Shown piece by piece: positions 1 to 9,048 of a stretch of DNA of 64,000 nucleotides. Position numbers and translations under genes: made by a program. Position 1 is the first letter of the stretch. Every line of letters begins with the position of its first letter. Source of the DNA: Bacteroidales bacterium. Lineage in GTDB: Bacteria; Bacteroidota; Bacteroidia; Bacteroidales; UBA932. The stretch is taken from the NCBI GenBank assembly GCA_017630215.1, contig JAGBVR010000001.1, positions 159,640-223,639 on the forward strand, written 5' to 3'. The notes under the pieces are model-generated. The model did no database searches, had not been told where the DNA came from, and worked only from the letters and a program-made list of their open reading frames with translations.

Positions 1-68
1 TTATTCTCTAAAGCGACAATCTTTAGCAGAATAACTACATCTTGAGGTTTAAGAGCTATAATTCCCAT
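1..68 (-). CDS. N-terminus of a winged-helix DNA-binding protein (cut by window edge)
   Basis: The first 22 codons are visible, reading MGIIALKPQDVVILLKIV and on to the edge. This opening resembles a Bacteroidales family of small winged-helix regulators that start with a 'LKPQDVVxLLKL' helix; that match is from memory. The ATG at 68 lies just downstream of a palindrome that overlaps a good -7 box, so autoregulation is likely. The rest of the protein, and so its family, cannot be checked here. Confidence 0.55.
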   Translation of the reverse strand, partial: MGIIALKPQDVVILLKIVALEN

Positions 69-81
69 AGTCAATTATTCG

Positions 82-101
82 ATTTGCGAATTGCAAATTT
101 A
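82..101 (-). promoter_or_regulatory. Operator-like palindrome overlapping a -7 box
   Basis: Bases 82-98 form ATTTGC-N5-GCAAAT. On the minus strand TAAATTTG (101 to 94) matches the Bacteroidota -7 consensus TAnnTTTG, with a TTG about 20 bases further upstream. The palindrome therefore covers the -7 element of the regulator gene that starts at 68. A protein bound here would block transcription. Confidence 0.55.
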
Positions 102-160
102 TATCATATTATTTGAAAAATCAATAAGATACGATAAATAAATTTGCTTAGTAATTTGTT

Positions 161-188
161 GAATTCGCGATTTGCAAATCGCAAATTC
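161..188. promoter_or_regulatory. Second operator-like palindrome, 28 bp near-perfect dyad
   Basis: A 16-bp perfect palindrome centred on GATTTGCAAATC is extended to 28 bp with one mismatched pair. Within it, 170-186 again reads ATTTGC-N5-GCAAAT, the same half-sites and spacing as the site at 82-98. Two copies 88 bp apart upstream of a DNA-binding protein gene suggest cooperative or looped autoregulation. Confidence 0.5.
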
Positions 189-207
189 TCATAATTTAAT
201 AGGCGCT

Positions 208-297
208 TTTCACATAATCCGTGCTATTTTGAGGGGTAAATTTCACATAATCCGGCCATTTTTGAGCTCAAATTTCACACTTTTCGGATTTTGGGCT
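208..297. repeat. Three short direct repeats, possible IS21-type end
   Basis: TTTCACATAATCCG occurs at 208-221 and 241-254, and a degenerate TTTCACACTTTTCGG starts at 273. The spacing is 33 and 32 bp, and each copy is followed by an AT-rich stretch ending in GAG. Repeated transposase-binding sites at the ends are typical of IS21-family elements, so this may be the remnant of one. No istA or istB reading frame is present. Confidence 0.35.
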
Positions 298-625
298 CGG
301 GATGCTAGTCTCTTGATGAGTAAACTTTCTTTGAAATGTTTGTTCGTTTGATAAAGGATATTGTCGTACTAGATGCTTTTCCTGCTCGAGAATACATGAT
401 TTACGGGCTATGAGTTTCTGATTTTCCATGAAGCCAAGAGTAAAAATATGCCCGGTTTTACACAATAAGCAAGATGGGCAATTGTAATACAAAGACAATA
501 CGATTTCAAAGTAAGATGATCAGAAAATACTGCCCAAATTTTTAATTGTAGCATTTCGTTAATGGATAAATAAGCGAAATGTAAAAATGATGGTTGGTTT
601 TTGTATCATAAACTAAATAATGGAT
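298..625. other. Non-coding stretch between repeat cluster and blaR-like terminator
   Basis: About 330 bases with no convincing gene. A 76-codon minus-strand frame (268-498) contains a CPSCLLC stretch but no recognised domain, runs into the repeats, and may be chance or an insertion-sequence relic. An imperfect inverted repeat (AGCATTTCG near 551 and CGAAATG near 575) is also present. Confidence 0.4.
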
Positions 626-663
626 AAAAAATCCCAGCCAGGGACTTATGTCTTCTGACTGGG
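626..663 (-). terminator. Rho-independent terminator of the blaI-blaR operon
   Basis: On the minus strand CCCAGTCAG pairs with CTGGCTGGG (663-655 and 641-633, one G-T pair) and is followed at once by ATTTTTT. It lies 27 bases after the stop codon of the BlaR-like gene. Confidence 0.75.
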
Positions 664-689
664 GTACTTATGTTTAACTACTGAAAAGG

Positions 690-2462
690 TTATCGTCTGA
701 TATCTTTCGGCTCTGTCTCTGATACATTCATCGGAACCGCCTGATATATCACCTGCATTTCTGCGTCAGAAAGTTCTGCGAGCGTCTTGCCGAATACTTC
801 TGCCGAGAGTTCCTCACGAAGTTCCTTGTAGGCTGTGGTAATGCATTCCATTGCTTTAGTATAGCCTTCATATGAAGTGCCTCTGTCAATTTGTAATGAA
901 ACAATAGCATTGCTTACTTTGAACTGCTTGGTCGAGCCGTCAGGCATTGTGATGTCCCTCATTTCGTATTCCGGTAGAGTTGCTTTATTCTCAGGATTCA
1001 AAATGTGATTCTTTAGGATTTCTACATCAAATTCCGAAGCATCGCAGATATAATGCCCTTGAGCCCTGAAAGATCTGTCAGTCGCCAGCAGTACCTTATC
1101 TTTTGCATTGATCTTAAAACTGATAAGATTTCTTCTGCTTACATCAGTTGCCCATTCTTCTGGAGTCATGAAACGAGGCTCATCTGATTTTTGTTCTGTG
1201 TTTTCTACAGCAGGCGGCATACGCTTCTCAATAGCACTATCGTCGGTTTCATATCTGACCTTCAATGCACGGGCATTTCTGAGCTGCTCCTTGATGTCAG
1301 TTATGATGCCCATCGGTACATTTTCATCCGCTGAAATGGAAACAGTCGTATTGTACATTTCCTCACCTGAGAAATATTCGGACACAGTCTTGCTGATGGT
1401 TTCAATGTCAGTCAGATTGTCATTGCAGTAAATAGAGTACGTTCCTTTCTCTTCATTGCTTTTAGCAACATGGATACGGAAGGTAAGCGGTTCCTGTTCG
1501 TCTAAAGTTAAGTTCGTAGTTTCTACGGCTTCTTCTTGACTTTTTACTCCGCATCCGAATGCGAGGAATACGAGAGCAATTACGGGGAGTGTGGCAGCCA
1601 GCCTGAGCCAGGCCCCTTTGCCACGATGAGATTGAGTCATCATAATGAATCTTTGTTTTGTCAATGAATGATTCAACCCACAGGTAATATCCGGATTATA
1701 ACCAAAGAGTTGTTTGAATATGGTTGTTCTATAAGTTTTCAGGCTCCATCCTTCGTCCAGCACATCCTTGTCAGCTTCCCACTCCTGCACTTCCTCCAGA
1801 TCCTTCTCTGCCATCCAGAAGAACGGATTGAACCAGAAGATAGAACGGAGTACCGACATGAGAAGTCGCTCGTATGAATGTCTATGTCGTACGTGACTTG
1901 CTTCATGAGTGAGGATCTGTCTGCGCTCCTGAGGCTCATAGTTGAAGCCCATGAATATGGTCCTGATGAAGGAGAACGGAGTCTTTATGTCCTCGTGTTC
2001 TGCGAGGGTATAGTCCTCTTCGTATGTGAGCTTTGACTTACTGCGAAGCCTGTATATCCTTGCTGTGTTGTATGCGAGCAGAGCAAGTGATATGGCTCCG
2101 ACTAATGTGTACAGGATGGTCAGGATCAATTTCAGGTCAATTGATTTGTCTGTTATTTGGGCTGATGATTCAGGCTTTATAGCCTCGCTGTTATGATTGA
2201 CTGCGACTGCTTCTTCCAGGTCAGCTGGAACTGCACCGAAATCGTCAAAGCTGAACACAGTCCATTCGCTGAGTCTAACCACGTTCTCAGATGGATACAA
2301 CGGTACATCCATAATCGGAATTGTCACAGAAAGCACCATCGTCACTATCAGATAGGCACGGCAGATCCTGAAGCCGACTTTCTTTGCCAACATCCAACGA
2401 TATAGCACCAGAAAGAGTCCGCTGCAGATCAATGATTCAACTATGAAACTGATTACTGACAT
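690..2462 (-). CDS. M56-family BlaR1/MecR1-like membrane metalloprotease sensor
   Basis: Polytopic inner-membrane protein of 590 residues. Membrane segments lie near 4-24, 33-52, 110-130 and 284-304. The cytoplasmic zinc site is HEASH (186-190) with a downstream EWEAD (227-231), as in the M56 proteases that cleave BlaI-type repressors. The C-terminal half (about 306-590) is extracytoplasmic and is not a penicillin-binding domain, so the signal is probably not a beta-lactam. It follows the repressor gene by 21 bases, and the pair ends at the terminator 626-663. It is likely to sense an envelope signal and destroy the repressor encoded just upstream. Confidence 0.88.
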   Translation of the reverse strand: MSVISFIVESLICSGLFLVLYRWMLAKKVGFRICRAYLIVTMVLSVTIPIMDVPLYPSENVVRLSEWTVFSFDDFGAVPADLEEAVAVNHNSEAIKPESSAQITDKSIDLKLILTILYTLVGAISLALLAYNTARIYRLRSKSKLTYEEDYTLAEHEDIKTPFSFIRTIFMGFNYEPQERRQILTHEASHVRHRHSYERLLMSVLRSIFWFNPFFWMAEKDLEEVQEWEADKDVLDEGWSLKTYRTTIFKQLFGYNPDITCGLNHSLTKQRFIMMTQSHRGKGAWLRLAATLPVIALVFLAFGCGVKSQEEAVETTNLTLDEQEPLTFRIHVAKSNEEKGTYSIYCNDNLTDIETISKTVSEYFSGEEMYNTTVSISADENVPMGIITDIKEQLRNARALKVRYETDDSAIEKRMPPAVENTEQKSDEPRFMTPEEWATDVSRRNLISFKINAKDKVLLATDRSFRAQGHYICDASEFDVEILKNHILNPENKATLPEYEMRDITMPDGSTKQFKVSNAIVSLQIDRGTSYEGYTKAMECITTAYKELREELSAEVFGKTLAELSDAEMQVIYQAVPMNVSETEPKDIRR

Positions 2463-2483
2463 CAGGGTAGGGAATTAGAATGT

Positions 2484-2867
2484 CTATCTGTCTCCGTTCA
2501 ATATCTTAAGAATCTCATCTGTCTCTTCAAGAGAGATTGACTTCTGTGACGAGAAGAAGTTCACCATACGGCTTACTGAGCCTTCGAAGAAGTTATCAAG
2601 GACGGTACGCATGTAAGTGTTGGTGTATTCCTCCTTGCCGACGATAGGGAAGTACTCGTACGTCCTTCCGTATGCCTTGTGCGAAACGAATCCCTTGTTC
2701 TCAAGGATTCTCACGATCGTCGACACTGTATTGTAAGCTGGCTTTGGCTCAGGCAGTTCAGCAAGCACGTCGTGAACAAGCACCTTCTCTTTCTGCCAGA
2801 TCACCTGCATGATTTCAAGCTCAGCCTTTGTAAGCTCCTGAGGTCTCTTCTTTAATGTCTCTCCCAT
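2484..2867 (-). CDS. BlaI/MecI/CopY-family winged-helix repressor
   Basis: The protein has 127 residues, the usual family length. The N-terminal winged helix (about 10-80) contains the family pattern 'LTKAELEIMQVIW' and 'AYNTVSTIVRILENKGFV'; the C-terminal part is the dimerisation region. Such repressors bind dyads and are released when the partner protease cleaves them. The gene precedes the BlaR-like protease gene, and its own promoter carries ACTAA-N4-TTAGT dyads at 2943-2977, so the pair should be autoregulated. Confidence 0.92.
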   Translation of the reverse strand: MGETLKKRPQELTKAELEIMQVIWQKEKVLVHDVLAELPEPKPAYNTVSTIVRILENKGFVSHKAYGRTYEYFPIVGKEEYTNTYMRTVLDNFFEGSVSRMVNFFSSQKSISLEETDEILKILNGDR

Positions 2868-2932
2868 TATATTTCGTCTATATTATGTAACAAATATGCA
2901 CCGGAAAATACGGTTCTCCGAACTTCCCGATG

Positions 2933-2977
2933 CAAACATAAAACTAATATTTTAATATTCCAACTAAAAGATTAGTT
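2933..2977 (-). promoter_or_regulatory. Promoter with two BlaI-type dyads
   Basis: A consensus -7 box TATGTTTG lies at 2940-2933 on the minus strand. AACTAA-N4-TTAGTT at 2962-2977 sits where the -33 element would be. A second dyad with one mismatch (ACTAA-N4-TTAAT, 2943-2956) lies between it and the -7 box. The arrangement fits steric repression by the BlaI-like protein encoded directly downstream. Confidence 0.6.
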
Positions 2978-3010
2978 AATTAACGAAATTTTTCATTTGG
3001 CTCTCGAAAA

Positions 3011-3397
3011 TCAGATTTTAGGTTTCTGGACGATCCTGATAATTAAAGAAATCAGGTAAATGACAATACCGTATATAGTAGAGATCAATGACACCCTTAG
3101 ACCTCCGAAAATAACAATCGGAGAAATGTCTGGTGCTCTTAAAATAGCACCGAATGCCTGATAAAGTCCCAAGAGAGTCCATAGGATGCTTGCAACAAGT
3201 GCGGCAATGCCGATTTCCTTTACCCATGCCGGGAATTTCCAAGCGGAGAACAACATGAATGCAAATAGAAGTGTGATGATACTCATACCTCCGAGTCCAC
3301 CGTCTACGAAGAACTGTACAAATGCGGCGTTTGGAAGAATTGATAACATAGCGATATAATTTAAGTGGTTAATTAATGTTTCTGCAAAGGTATTCAT
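3011..3397 (-). CDS. MotA/TolQ/ExbB-like small membrane protein
   Basis: 128 residues from the ATG at 3397; a TTG at 3442 would add 15 residues of little character. Three hydrophobic segments are visible (about 24-50, 56-82 and 98-122). The last contains 'GLRVSLISTIYGIVIYLISL', which resembles the final helix of the MotA/TolQ/ExbB proton-channel fold. Full-length ExbB is about 230 residues, so this is a short version with the same ending. No ExbD or TonB gene is adjacent. It is divergent from the LytTR gene with 114 bases between, and its role is unknown. Confidence 0.65.
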   Translation of the reverse strand: MNTFAETLINHLNYIAMLSILPNAAFVQFFVDGGLGGMSIITLLFAFMLFSAWKFPAWVKEIGIAALVASILWTLLGLYQAFGAILRAPDISPIVIFGGLRVSLISTIYGIVIYLISLIIRIVQKPKI

Positions 3398-3499
3398 GAT
3401 TAACGAATTATCGAAAGTCGAAACCCATTCTGAATCCGTCAAATCCTATTGTCGGACCTTATGAACTGCTTTCAGACCATATATTTAAAGTATTATTGA

Positions 3500-3507
3500 T
3501 AAATTTG
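3500..3507 (+). promoter_or_regulatory. Consensus -7 box 4 bases before the LytTR start codon
   Basis: TAAATTTG matches TAnnTTTG. If it is used, transcription would start at or very near the ATG at 3512, giving a leaderless or nearly leaderless mRNA. No clear -33 TTTG is seen, so confidence is limited. Confidence 0.4.
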
Positions 3508-3511
3508 TGTC

Positions 3512-4234
3512 ATGAAGATCAGAAGAACAACAGCATTGATTGCGTATTGGACGGCGGCCCTCATCATAGTGGCGATGATATTGCTCAGCTTGGATTATAA
3601 CTTTACAGAGGCATTGTTCATGTCATCTCTTTTTTCGCCTGGTGTAGTAGCCGCTAAATTTTTTCTCTCACAAGCCGAGAAGGGCGCCTCAAACAAGGCT
3701 GTCATAAACGCTGTATATATTTTCGGTGCTATCGCAGTGATGGAGTTTTTGCTTATTGTCATCGGTCACAGACTATTGGAATATATCGAAGAACAGAGTC
3801 CATTGTATTTAGGTATAGGGGTCGCAGACATCCTCGTAAACCCTGTCTTTGTAGCAGTGATAATCTTATTGATTCTGGCAGGGGAGCATCTGGTCCGGCA
3901 AAAATATAAGGAGACCAGTGAGGTCCGTACTATATCCTTTACTTCAGACCGTCATAAAATGATCATGAACAGCAACGAGATTTCCTATATAGAGTCCAAT
4001 GACTCGGAAGTCTGGGTCGTGGCAAATGACAGAAGACGTTTCCGCAACAAGACCGGCATAAGTCAATGGGAGAATCTACTTGGAAAAGATTTCATCAGAG
4101 TTCACAGATCCTATTTAGTCAGGAAAGAATTGATTCAAGAGACCTTATATGATTCTTTGACACTTGCGGACGGTACGTCCATTCCTGTTTCAAGGAAATA
4201 CAGAGATATAGTTGCATCGTTAAGTGACAACTAA
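3512..4234 (+). CDS. Membrane-anchored LytTR-family transcriptional regulator
   Basis: 240 residues. The N-terminal 130 residues carry four hydrophobic segments (about 9-27, 30-50, 65-85 and 108-128). The C-terminal LytTR DNA-binding domain (about 145-237) shows 'ISYIESNDSEVWVV', 'FIRVHRSYLVRKELI' and 'IPVSRKYRDIV', which are hallmarks of the fold. It has no receiver domain, so it is probably a one-component membrane regulator that binds DNA from the membrane. The ExbB-like gene across the divergent intergenic region is a plausible target. It ends at the shared hairpin 4242-4266. Confidence 0.88.
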   Translation: MKIRRTTALIAYWTAALIIVAMILLSLDYNFTEALFMSSLFSPGVVAAKFFLSQAEKGASNKAVINAVYIFGAIAVMEFLLIVIGHRLLEYIEEQSPLYLGIGVADILVNPVFVAVIILLILAGEHLVRQKYKETSEVRTISFTSDRHKMIMNSNEISYIESNDSEVWVVANDRRRFRNKTGISQWENLLGKDFIRVHRSYLVRKELIQETLYDSLTLADGTSIPVSRKYRDIVASLSDN

Positions 4235-4241
4235 AGAAAGA

Positions 4242-4266
4242 TGCCCTGCAATTCTACCGCAGGGCA
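4242..4266. terminator. Bidirectional terminator hairpin between LytTR gene and catalase
   Basis: TGCCCTGC pairs with GCAGGGCA across a 9-base loop. It lies between the converging LytTR gene and catalase gene. The stem and its leading AGAAAGA recur, slightly degenerate, at 46207-46239. Confidence 0.7.
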
Positions 4267-4277
4267 CTATAATTCAA

Positions 4278-5780
4278 TCACCTGTCATCCCATTCCGGAT
4301 GTGCCGGATCTTCGGCAATGAGGGCTTCATCCAATGAAAGTCCCAGTGCCACTGCGACTCCTTTACCGTATGCGGGATCGGCTTTGAAGCAGTTGCGGAT
4401 GTGCCTCTGCTTGATGAATATCTCCGAATCGCCCATCGCGCGTGCGGTGTTTTCGCATGTCGCCTTCCTGTCTTCCGCTGACATCAGACGCCAAAGCTTT
4501 CCCGGCTGGGTGTAGTAGTCGCTGTCGTATTCCCGCTCGTCATAGCTGAACACATCTCCCATAGCAGCTAACGGAGGCTCCTTTGCTGAAGGCTTTTCCT
4601 TCCATTCGCCGTAACTGTTAGGTTCATATGAAACTGCTCCTCCCATATTGCCGTCGGTACGCATCTGACCGTCACGGTGAAAGGAATGGAACGGGCATCG
4701 TGGACGGTTCACCGGAATTTCGTTGTAATTCACCCCGAGACGATATCGCTGAGCGTCACCATATGAAAAGAGACGTCCCTGGAGCATCTTGTCAGGGGAG
4801 AAACCTATGCCCTCGATGATGTTTGCCGGATTGAATGCGGCCTGCTCCACTTCCGCAAAGAAGTTCTCCGGATTGCGGTTCAGCTCCAGAATGCCCACAT
4901 CGTGGAGAGGGAAGTCTCCGTGATACCATACCTTGGTCAGGTCGAACGGATTGATCTCGTAGTTCCTGGCCTGTTCCTCCGTCATCAGCTGTACCTGCAT
5001 CAGCCAGCGTGGATAATCTCCTCTTTCGATGGCCTCAAACAGGTCACGCTGATGCGACTCTCTGTCCTTTGCGATGATTGTTTCCGCCTCGGCATCCGTC
5101 ATGTTCCTTATGCCCTGGAGTGTCCTAAGATGGAACTTTACCCATGTGCGACGGTTCTCGGCATCGTAGAAGCTGTAGGTATGGCTTCCGAATCCGTGCA
5201 TGTGGCGAAAGGATGCAGGGATGCCGCGTGGTGACATGGTGATCGTCACTTGGTGCAAAGCTTCGGGAAGGAGAGTCCAGAAGTCCCAGTTTGAGTTAGC
5301 CGAACGCATTCCAGTGTGGGGATCACGCTTTATCGCATGGTTCAGATCGGGGAACTTCAGCGGATCGCGAAGGAAGAATACCGGAGTGTTGTTGCCTACG
5401 AGGTCCCAGTTGCCCGAGTCTGTGTAGAACTTCATTGCAAATCCTCTGATGTCTCTTTCAGCATCTGCCGCTCCGCGTTCACCCGCTACAGTGGAGAAAC
5501 GCACGAAGCACTGCGTCTTCTTTCCTACTTCAGAAAATATCGAGGCGCGGGTGTACTTCGTGATGTCGTGAGTGACTGTGAATGTTCCGTATGCTCCAGC
5601 ACCCTTTGCATGCATTCGTCTTTCCGGGATGACCTCTCTGTCAAAATGGGCCATCTTCTCAAGAAGCCAGGTGTCCTGCAATGTCACAGGTCCGCGATGG
5701 CCTGCTGTCTGTGTGTTCTGATTGTCCGCAATAGGACGGCCGTTCTCCGAGGTGAGATGTTTCTTGTCGTTCGTTTTCAT
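4278..5780 (-). CDS. katA: Heme catalase (monofunctional, small-subunit clade)
   Basis: Converts hydrogen peroxide to water and oxygen in the cytoplasm. The 500 residues match small-subunit catalases. The catalytic His57 is in RRMHAKG, the distal Asn is in DLVGNN (126-131), and the proximal heme ligand Tyr340 is in [14 protein letters not shown]. The N-terminal [19 protein letters not shown] is also typical. It is a single gene facing the LytTR gene across the hairpin 4242-4266. Upstream, 5810-5826 carries a sigma-54-like element. No lesion is seen. Confidence 0.95.
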   Translation of the reverse strand: MKTNDKKHLTSENGRPIADNQNTQTAGHRGPVTLQDTWLLEKMAHFDREVIPERRMHAKGAGAYGTFTVTHDITKYTRASIFSEVGKKTQCFVRFSTVAGERGAADAERDIRGFAMKFYTDSGNWDLVGNNTPVFFLRDPLKFPDLNHAIKRDPHTGMRSANSNWDFWTLLPEALHQVTITMSPRGIPASFRHMHGFGSHTYSFYDAENRRTWVKFHLRTLQGIRNMTDAEAETIIAKDRESHQRDLFEAIERGDYPRWLMQVQLMTEEQARNYEINPFDLTKVWYHGDFPLHDVGILELNRNPENFFAEVEQAAFNPANIIEGIGFSPDKMLQGRLFSYGDAQRYRLGVNYNEIPVNRPRCPFHSFHRDGQMRTDGNMGGAVSYEPNSYGEWKEKPSAKEPPLAAMGDVFSYDEREYDSDYYTQPGKLWRLMSAEDRKATCENTARAMGDSEIFIKQRHIRNCFKADPAYGKGVAVALGLSLDEALIAEDPAHPEWDDR

Positions 5781-5809
5781 ATTGTGAAAAATTAGATGAA
5801 AACGCCGAT

Positions 5810-5826
5810 ACCTAAAAGTGTGCCAG
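5810..5826 (-). promoter_or_regulatory. Candidate sigma-54 promoter before catalase
   Basis: On the minus strand CTGGCACA-N4-TAGGT places GG and G 10 bases apart, as in -24/-12 promoters. Unlike the two strong sites at 18056 and 44830, no TGTAAAG enhancer is found upstream. It may be chance. Confidence 0.3.
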
Positions 5827-5848
5827 CTGGTTATGGAGGTACCTTTAT

Positions 5849-8800
5849 CTATTCTAACAATGAATTGAATCGTTCACGTATTGATGATGACATTGCAGTA
5901 TCTCCATATTCGTCAGCAACGGATACCAGGACTGCAAGGACATTGTAGCAAGATTCAAAATAATCTTTTGCATCCTCATAGTGCTTAAGGAAAAATTCAC
6001 ACGAGTGAAGAACTTGATCAGACATCGACGAGCACAATATAGAGGCTTTTTCTGGTTCTCCAGCAAGATAGTAAGCCTCAATTATACATATGAGATCTCT
6101 CTCGTTGCTTAAGCCATACATGATGATATCGAGCGGGAAGTTCTCCTCAGGAATCACAGACTGACATTTATCGAGGATTTCTACTGCCATGTCATATTCT
6201 CCGGCTTTGATCATTTCCATTGCTACAGATGCAAATATCCCTCTCTGAGACATTACCCCACAGAATGTATAAAGGTTCTGATAGTCTACAAACCAGTCAG
6301 TTCTCTTCAGTGTATCCCATGTGTACAAGGATGTCATCTTACGATAAAGTTCATCCGTGTCGGTAAATCCTCTTTCAGAGAGATTTGTCTTGTTCTTGAT
6401 AGGAACGAAACGATAGGTGAATCCGTCATACATAAGGTAGTCCTTTATACCGACCTGAAGGTCACCTCCTGCACTGAGAAAATTCAGAGGCCTGTCCCAC
6501 TTGTAATTTGAGAGGAGATCCAGAAGGAACAGTTCCGGTTTTGTGATTCCATTCTTGCCTTCCGGAATCGTCAAGATAATTTCTGATGGAATCATATCAG
6601 CATATTTCTCATCAAGAATACCATACTTGATCACATTCTCCTTGTTTACTGGTATGCTGAATTTTCTCGATACGATATAATCTGCATATTCACCGTTTGT
6701 CAATGGTATCTTTGCATCAGGATGTCGGAATACCCTCATTACATCAGTTAGCGGATATACCGAGTCTCTTGCATCATAAATGAGAACATACTCATTTTCC
6801 CCCTGCATATACTGCCTTTTACCTATATTCAGATCCAATGGCGCAGATTCATTTGATGCGTATTTCATCTGGTCAATGTGCCAGTCGGCTCCCAAAAGCG
6901 AGGTGTTTACAATACGTACATCCGTTCGGAATCCCTCGACTTCCTGAATATACCATATAGGGAACGTGTCATTGTCACCGTGAGTTACAAGTATGCCGTT
7001 TTCTCCAATTCCCCTAAGGTAGTTTATGGCGAGCTCGCGTGCCGTATATCTGTTGCTTCTATCATGATCATCCCAGTTCACGGTGGCCATCAATGCGGGG
7101 ATTCCCATGCCGGCGCATACTGTGACTGCAGCGATCCCTTTCTCCCATCGTGTGTCATTTATGCGATCAAGAATCTTCTGAACCAAAGCCAGACAGCCTA
7201 TTCCGATCCATGCACTGAAGAAGTAGAATGAGCCGACATAGGCATAGTCACGTTCACGTACCTGGAAAGGGGACTGATTGAGGTAAATCACAATGGCTAT
7301 TCCTGTCATGAAGAACATCAGGAAATTGAGCCAGCATCCTCTTTTATCTCTGGCATATTGGAAGAACATGCCGATAAGGCCTAGTAGCAGCGGCAGCATA
7401 TAGTAGTGGTTCTTTCCCTTGTTATCTGCCAGATAAGCAGGAGCATCTGACTGATCACCCAATCTCAATCTGTCAATGAATCCTATTCCGCATTCCCAGT
7501 TTCCTTGGAAGATATCTCCCGGCATCGGGCTGTGAATCTCATTTTGGCGTCCTGCGAAATTCCACAGGAAATATCTCCAATACATCCAGTTGACCTGATA
7601 GTCAAAGAAGAATATGAGGTTCTGAATGAAGGTCGGCTTCAGATCATTACAGCCGCGAACCTTGATCCCATTCTCACCTATATAACTTTTATATACGGCG
7701 ATATACGAATCGTCCCTGTTGTCCCACATGCGCGGAAAAATCATCTTTGATTCCGAAGTATATCTTACATCTATGCTGGAGCTCTTTACGTATCTGTCAC
7801 CCATGCGGGTCCAATAATCCTTCTCTACTATGTCATAGCCGGCACCATAAAACTCTCCATATACAAGGGGGCCTTTCGGATATTGGTCGCGAGCGAGATA
7901 GCTCATCAGAGTAAAAGGATTATCCGGTTTGTTCTCGTTCATGGGTGTGCCGGCATTGGAGCGGATTATGACCGTCGCATATAATGAGAAACCGATGATT
8001 ATCGTAGTGACGCACAGAAGGACGGTGTTGACTACTACCTTGCTATGTTTCAGACTGTTGAACAATCCCCAGAAGAGTGCTAAAAACAATACAAGCATGA
8101 ATGTTATCGCTCCACTGTTGAACGGAAGGCCGAATACATTGACGAAGAGCAGGTCGGTGTATGCTGCTGCCTTTGGCAGAAACGGAATTATCCCGAAGAG
8201 GATGGCTGCAAGAATAAGACACGAAAGTATGAAGATGCCGCACAATTCCTTAAAAGAGTATGAGCCGTTTTCGCGGATACGGTAGAAATACAGGAATACA
8301 ATAGCCGGAATGCTTAGAAGGTTGAGAAAATGTACTCCGATAGAGAGTCCCATCAGGAAGCATATGAGTATGATCCATCTGCTGGAATGCGGCTGGTCAG
8401 CCTCGTCGTACCATCTGGTCATGGCCCAGAATACGATGGCTGTAAATAATGATGACATTGCATATACCTCGGCTTCTACAGCGGAGAACCAGAATGTGTC
8501 GCTGAAGCAGTAGGCGAGTGCACCAACCGCTCCGCTGCCGCAGATGGCAATGATATATGAAACGCTGTATTCCTTTCGGGAAACAAGTCTTCTGGCGAAG
8601 AATACGATGGTGAGGTAAAGGAAGTAAATCGTCAAAGCTGAACAGATGGCACTGCATGCATTGATTGCAGCTGCGGCATGCTCTGGACCCACGAATAATG
8701 TGAATATCTTTGCAAAGATCTGCCATGTAGGGTTTCCGGGTGGATGACCAACCTCAACCTTGTAGGATGATGCAATGAACTCCCCGCAATCCCAGAATGA

Positions 8801-8899
8801 GACAGTTGGCTCGATGGTCAGAAGGTATGTTGCTGTCGCAATAGCAAGAACGACTAGCGAGGTGATGGTGTTCCATTTCTTGAAACTTTTCTCGGTCAT
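5849..8899 (-). CDS. DUF2723-family polytopic protein (GT-C-like, POMT-type fold)
   Basis: 1016 residues. The N-terminal half is a multi-pass membrane domain. Residues 29-60 contain the DUF2723 hallmark '[28 protein letters not shown]'-type stretch, with the acidic DCGE motif expected for a GT-C glycosyltransferase in an extracytoplasmic loop. The C-terminal part (about 640-1016) is soluble, with repeats of tetratricopeptide character near the end. The family is taken to be lipid-linked sugar-dependent glycosyltransferases; the acceptor is unknown. The gene stands alone behind a -7 box and a dyad at 8903-8926. Confidence 0.85.
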   Translation of the reverse strand: MTEKSFKKWNTITSLVVLAIATATYLLTIEPTVSFWDCGEFIASSYKVEVGHPPGNPTWQIFAKIFTLFVGPEHAAAAINACSAICSALTIYFLYLTIVFFARRLVSRKEYSVSYIIAICGSGAVGALAYCFSDTFWFSAVEAEVYAMSSLFTAIVFWAMTRWYDEADQPHSSRWIILICFLMGLSIGVHFLNLLSIPAIVFLYFYRIRENGSYSFKELCGIFILSCLILAAILFGIIPFLPKAAAYTDLLFVNVFGLPFNSGAITFMLVLFLALFWGLFNSLKHSKVVVNTVLLCVTTIIIGFSLYATVIIRSNAGTPMNENKPDNPFTLMSYLARDQYPKGPLVYGEFYGAGYDIVEKDYWTRMGDRYVKSSSIDVRYTSESKMIFPRMWDNRDDSYIAVYKSYIGENGIKVRGCNDLKPTFIQNLIFFFDYQVNWMYWRYFLWNFAGRQNEIHSPMPGDIFQGNWECGIGFIDRLRLGDQSDAPAYLADNKGKNHYYMLPLLLGLIGMFFQYARDKRGCWLNFLMFFMTGIAIVIYLNQSPFQVRERDYAYVGSFYFFSAWIGIGCLALVQKILDRINDTRWEKGIAAVTVCAGMGIPALMATVNWDDHDRSNRYTARELAINYLRGIGENGILVTHGDNDTFPIWYIQEVEGFRTDVRIVNTSLLGADWHIDQMKYASNESAPLDLNIGKRQYMQGENEYVLIYDARDSVYPLTDVMRVFRHPDAKIPLTNGEYADYIVSRKFSIPVNKENVIKYGILDEKYADMIPSEIILTIPEGKNGITKPELFLLDLLSNYKWDRPLNFLSAGGDLQVGIKDYLMYDGFTYRFVPIKNKTNLSERGFTDTDELYRKMTSLYTWDTLKRTDWFVDYQNLYTFCGVMSQRGIFASVAMEMIKAGEYDMAVEILDKCQSVIPEENFPLDIIMYGLSNERDLICIIEAYYLAGEPEKASILCSSMSDQVLHSCEFFLKHYEDAKDYFESCYNVLAVLVSVADEYGDTAMSSSIRERFNSLLE

Positions 8900-8902
8900 A
8901 TA

Positions 8903-8926
8903 TGTATCAGTTTTGATACAAAATTA
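8903..8926 (-). promoter_or_regulatory. -7 box and 18-bp dyad ahead of the DUF2723 gene
   Basis: TAATTTTG (8926-8919, minus strand) fits the -7 consensus. The perfect dyad TGTATCA-N4-TGATACA (8903-8920) overlaps its downstream end and the expected transcription start, ending 4 bases before the ATG. It could be an operator or a start-proximal hairpin. Confidence 0.4.
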
Positions 8927-9048
8927 TTGAGAGAAAGTTTTACATTTATCTTTCTTTAAGAAAATCACGCCATTATAATGAATTGATATGCAGCAAATTA
9001 GGAAAATTTTGTAAAAATTGGATCTGATAAAGTCTAACATCGGCCATT

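Noticed and set aside
268-498. 76-codon minus-strand frame with CPSCLLC
   Set aside because: It ends inside the repeat cluster, has no recognisable domain and no promoter; kept only as a remark.
5316-5795. Long plus-strand frame antisense to catalase
   Set aside because: Shadow of a strongly conserved enzyme gene; no signal of its own.
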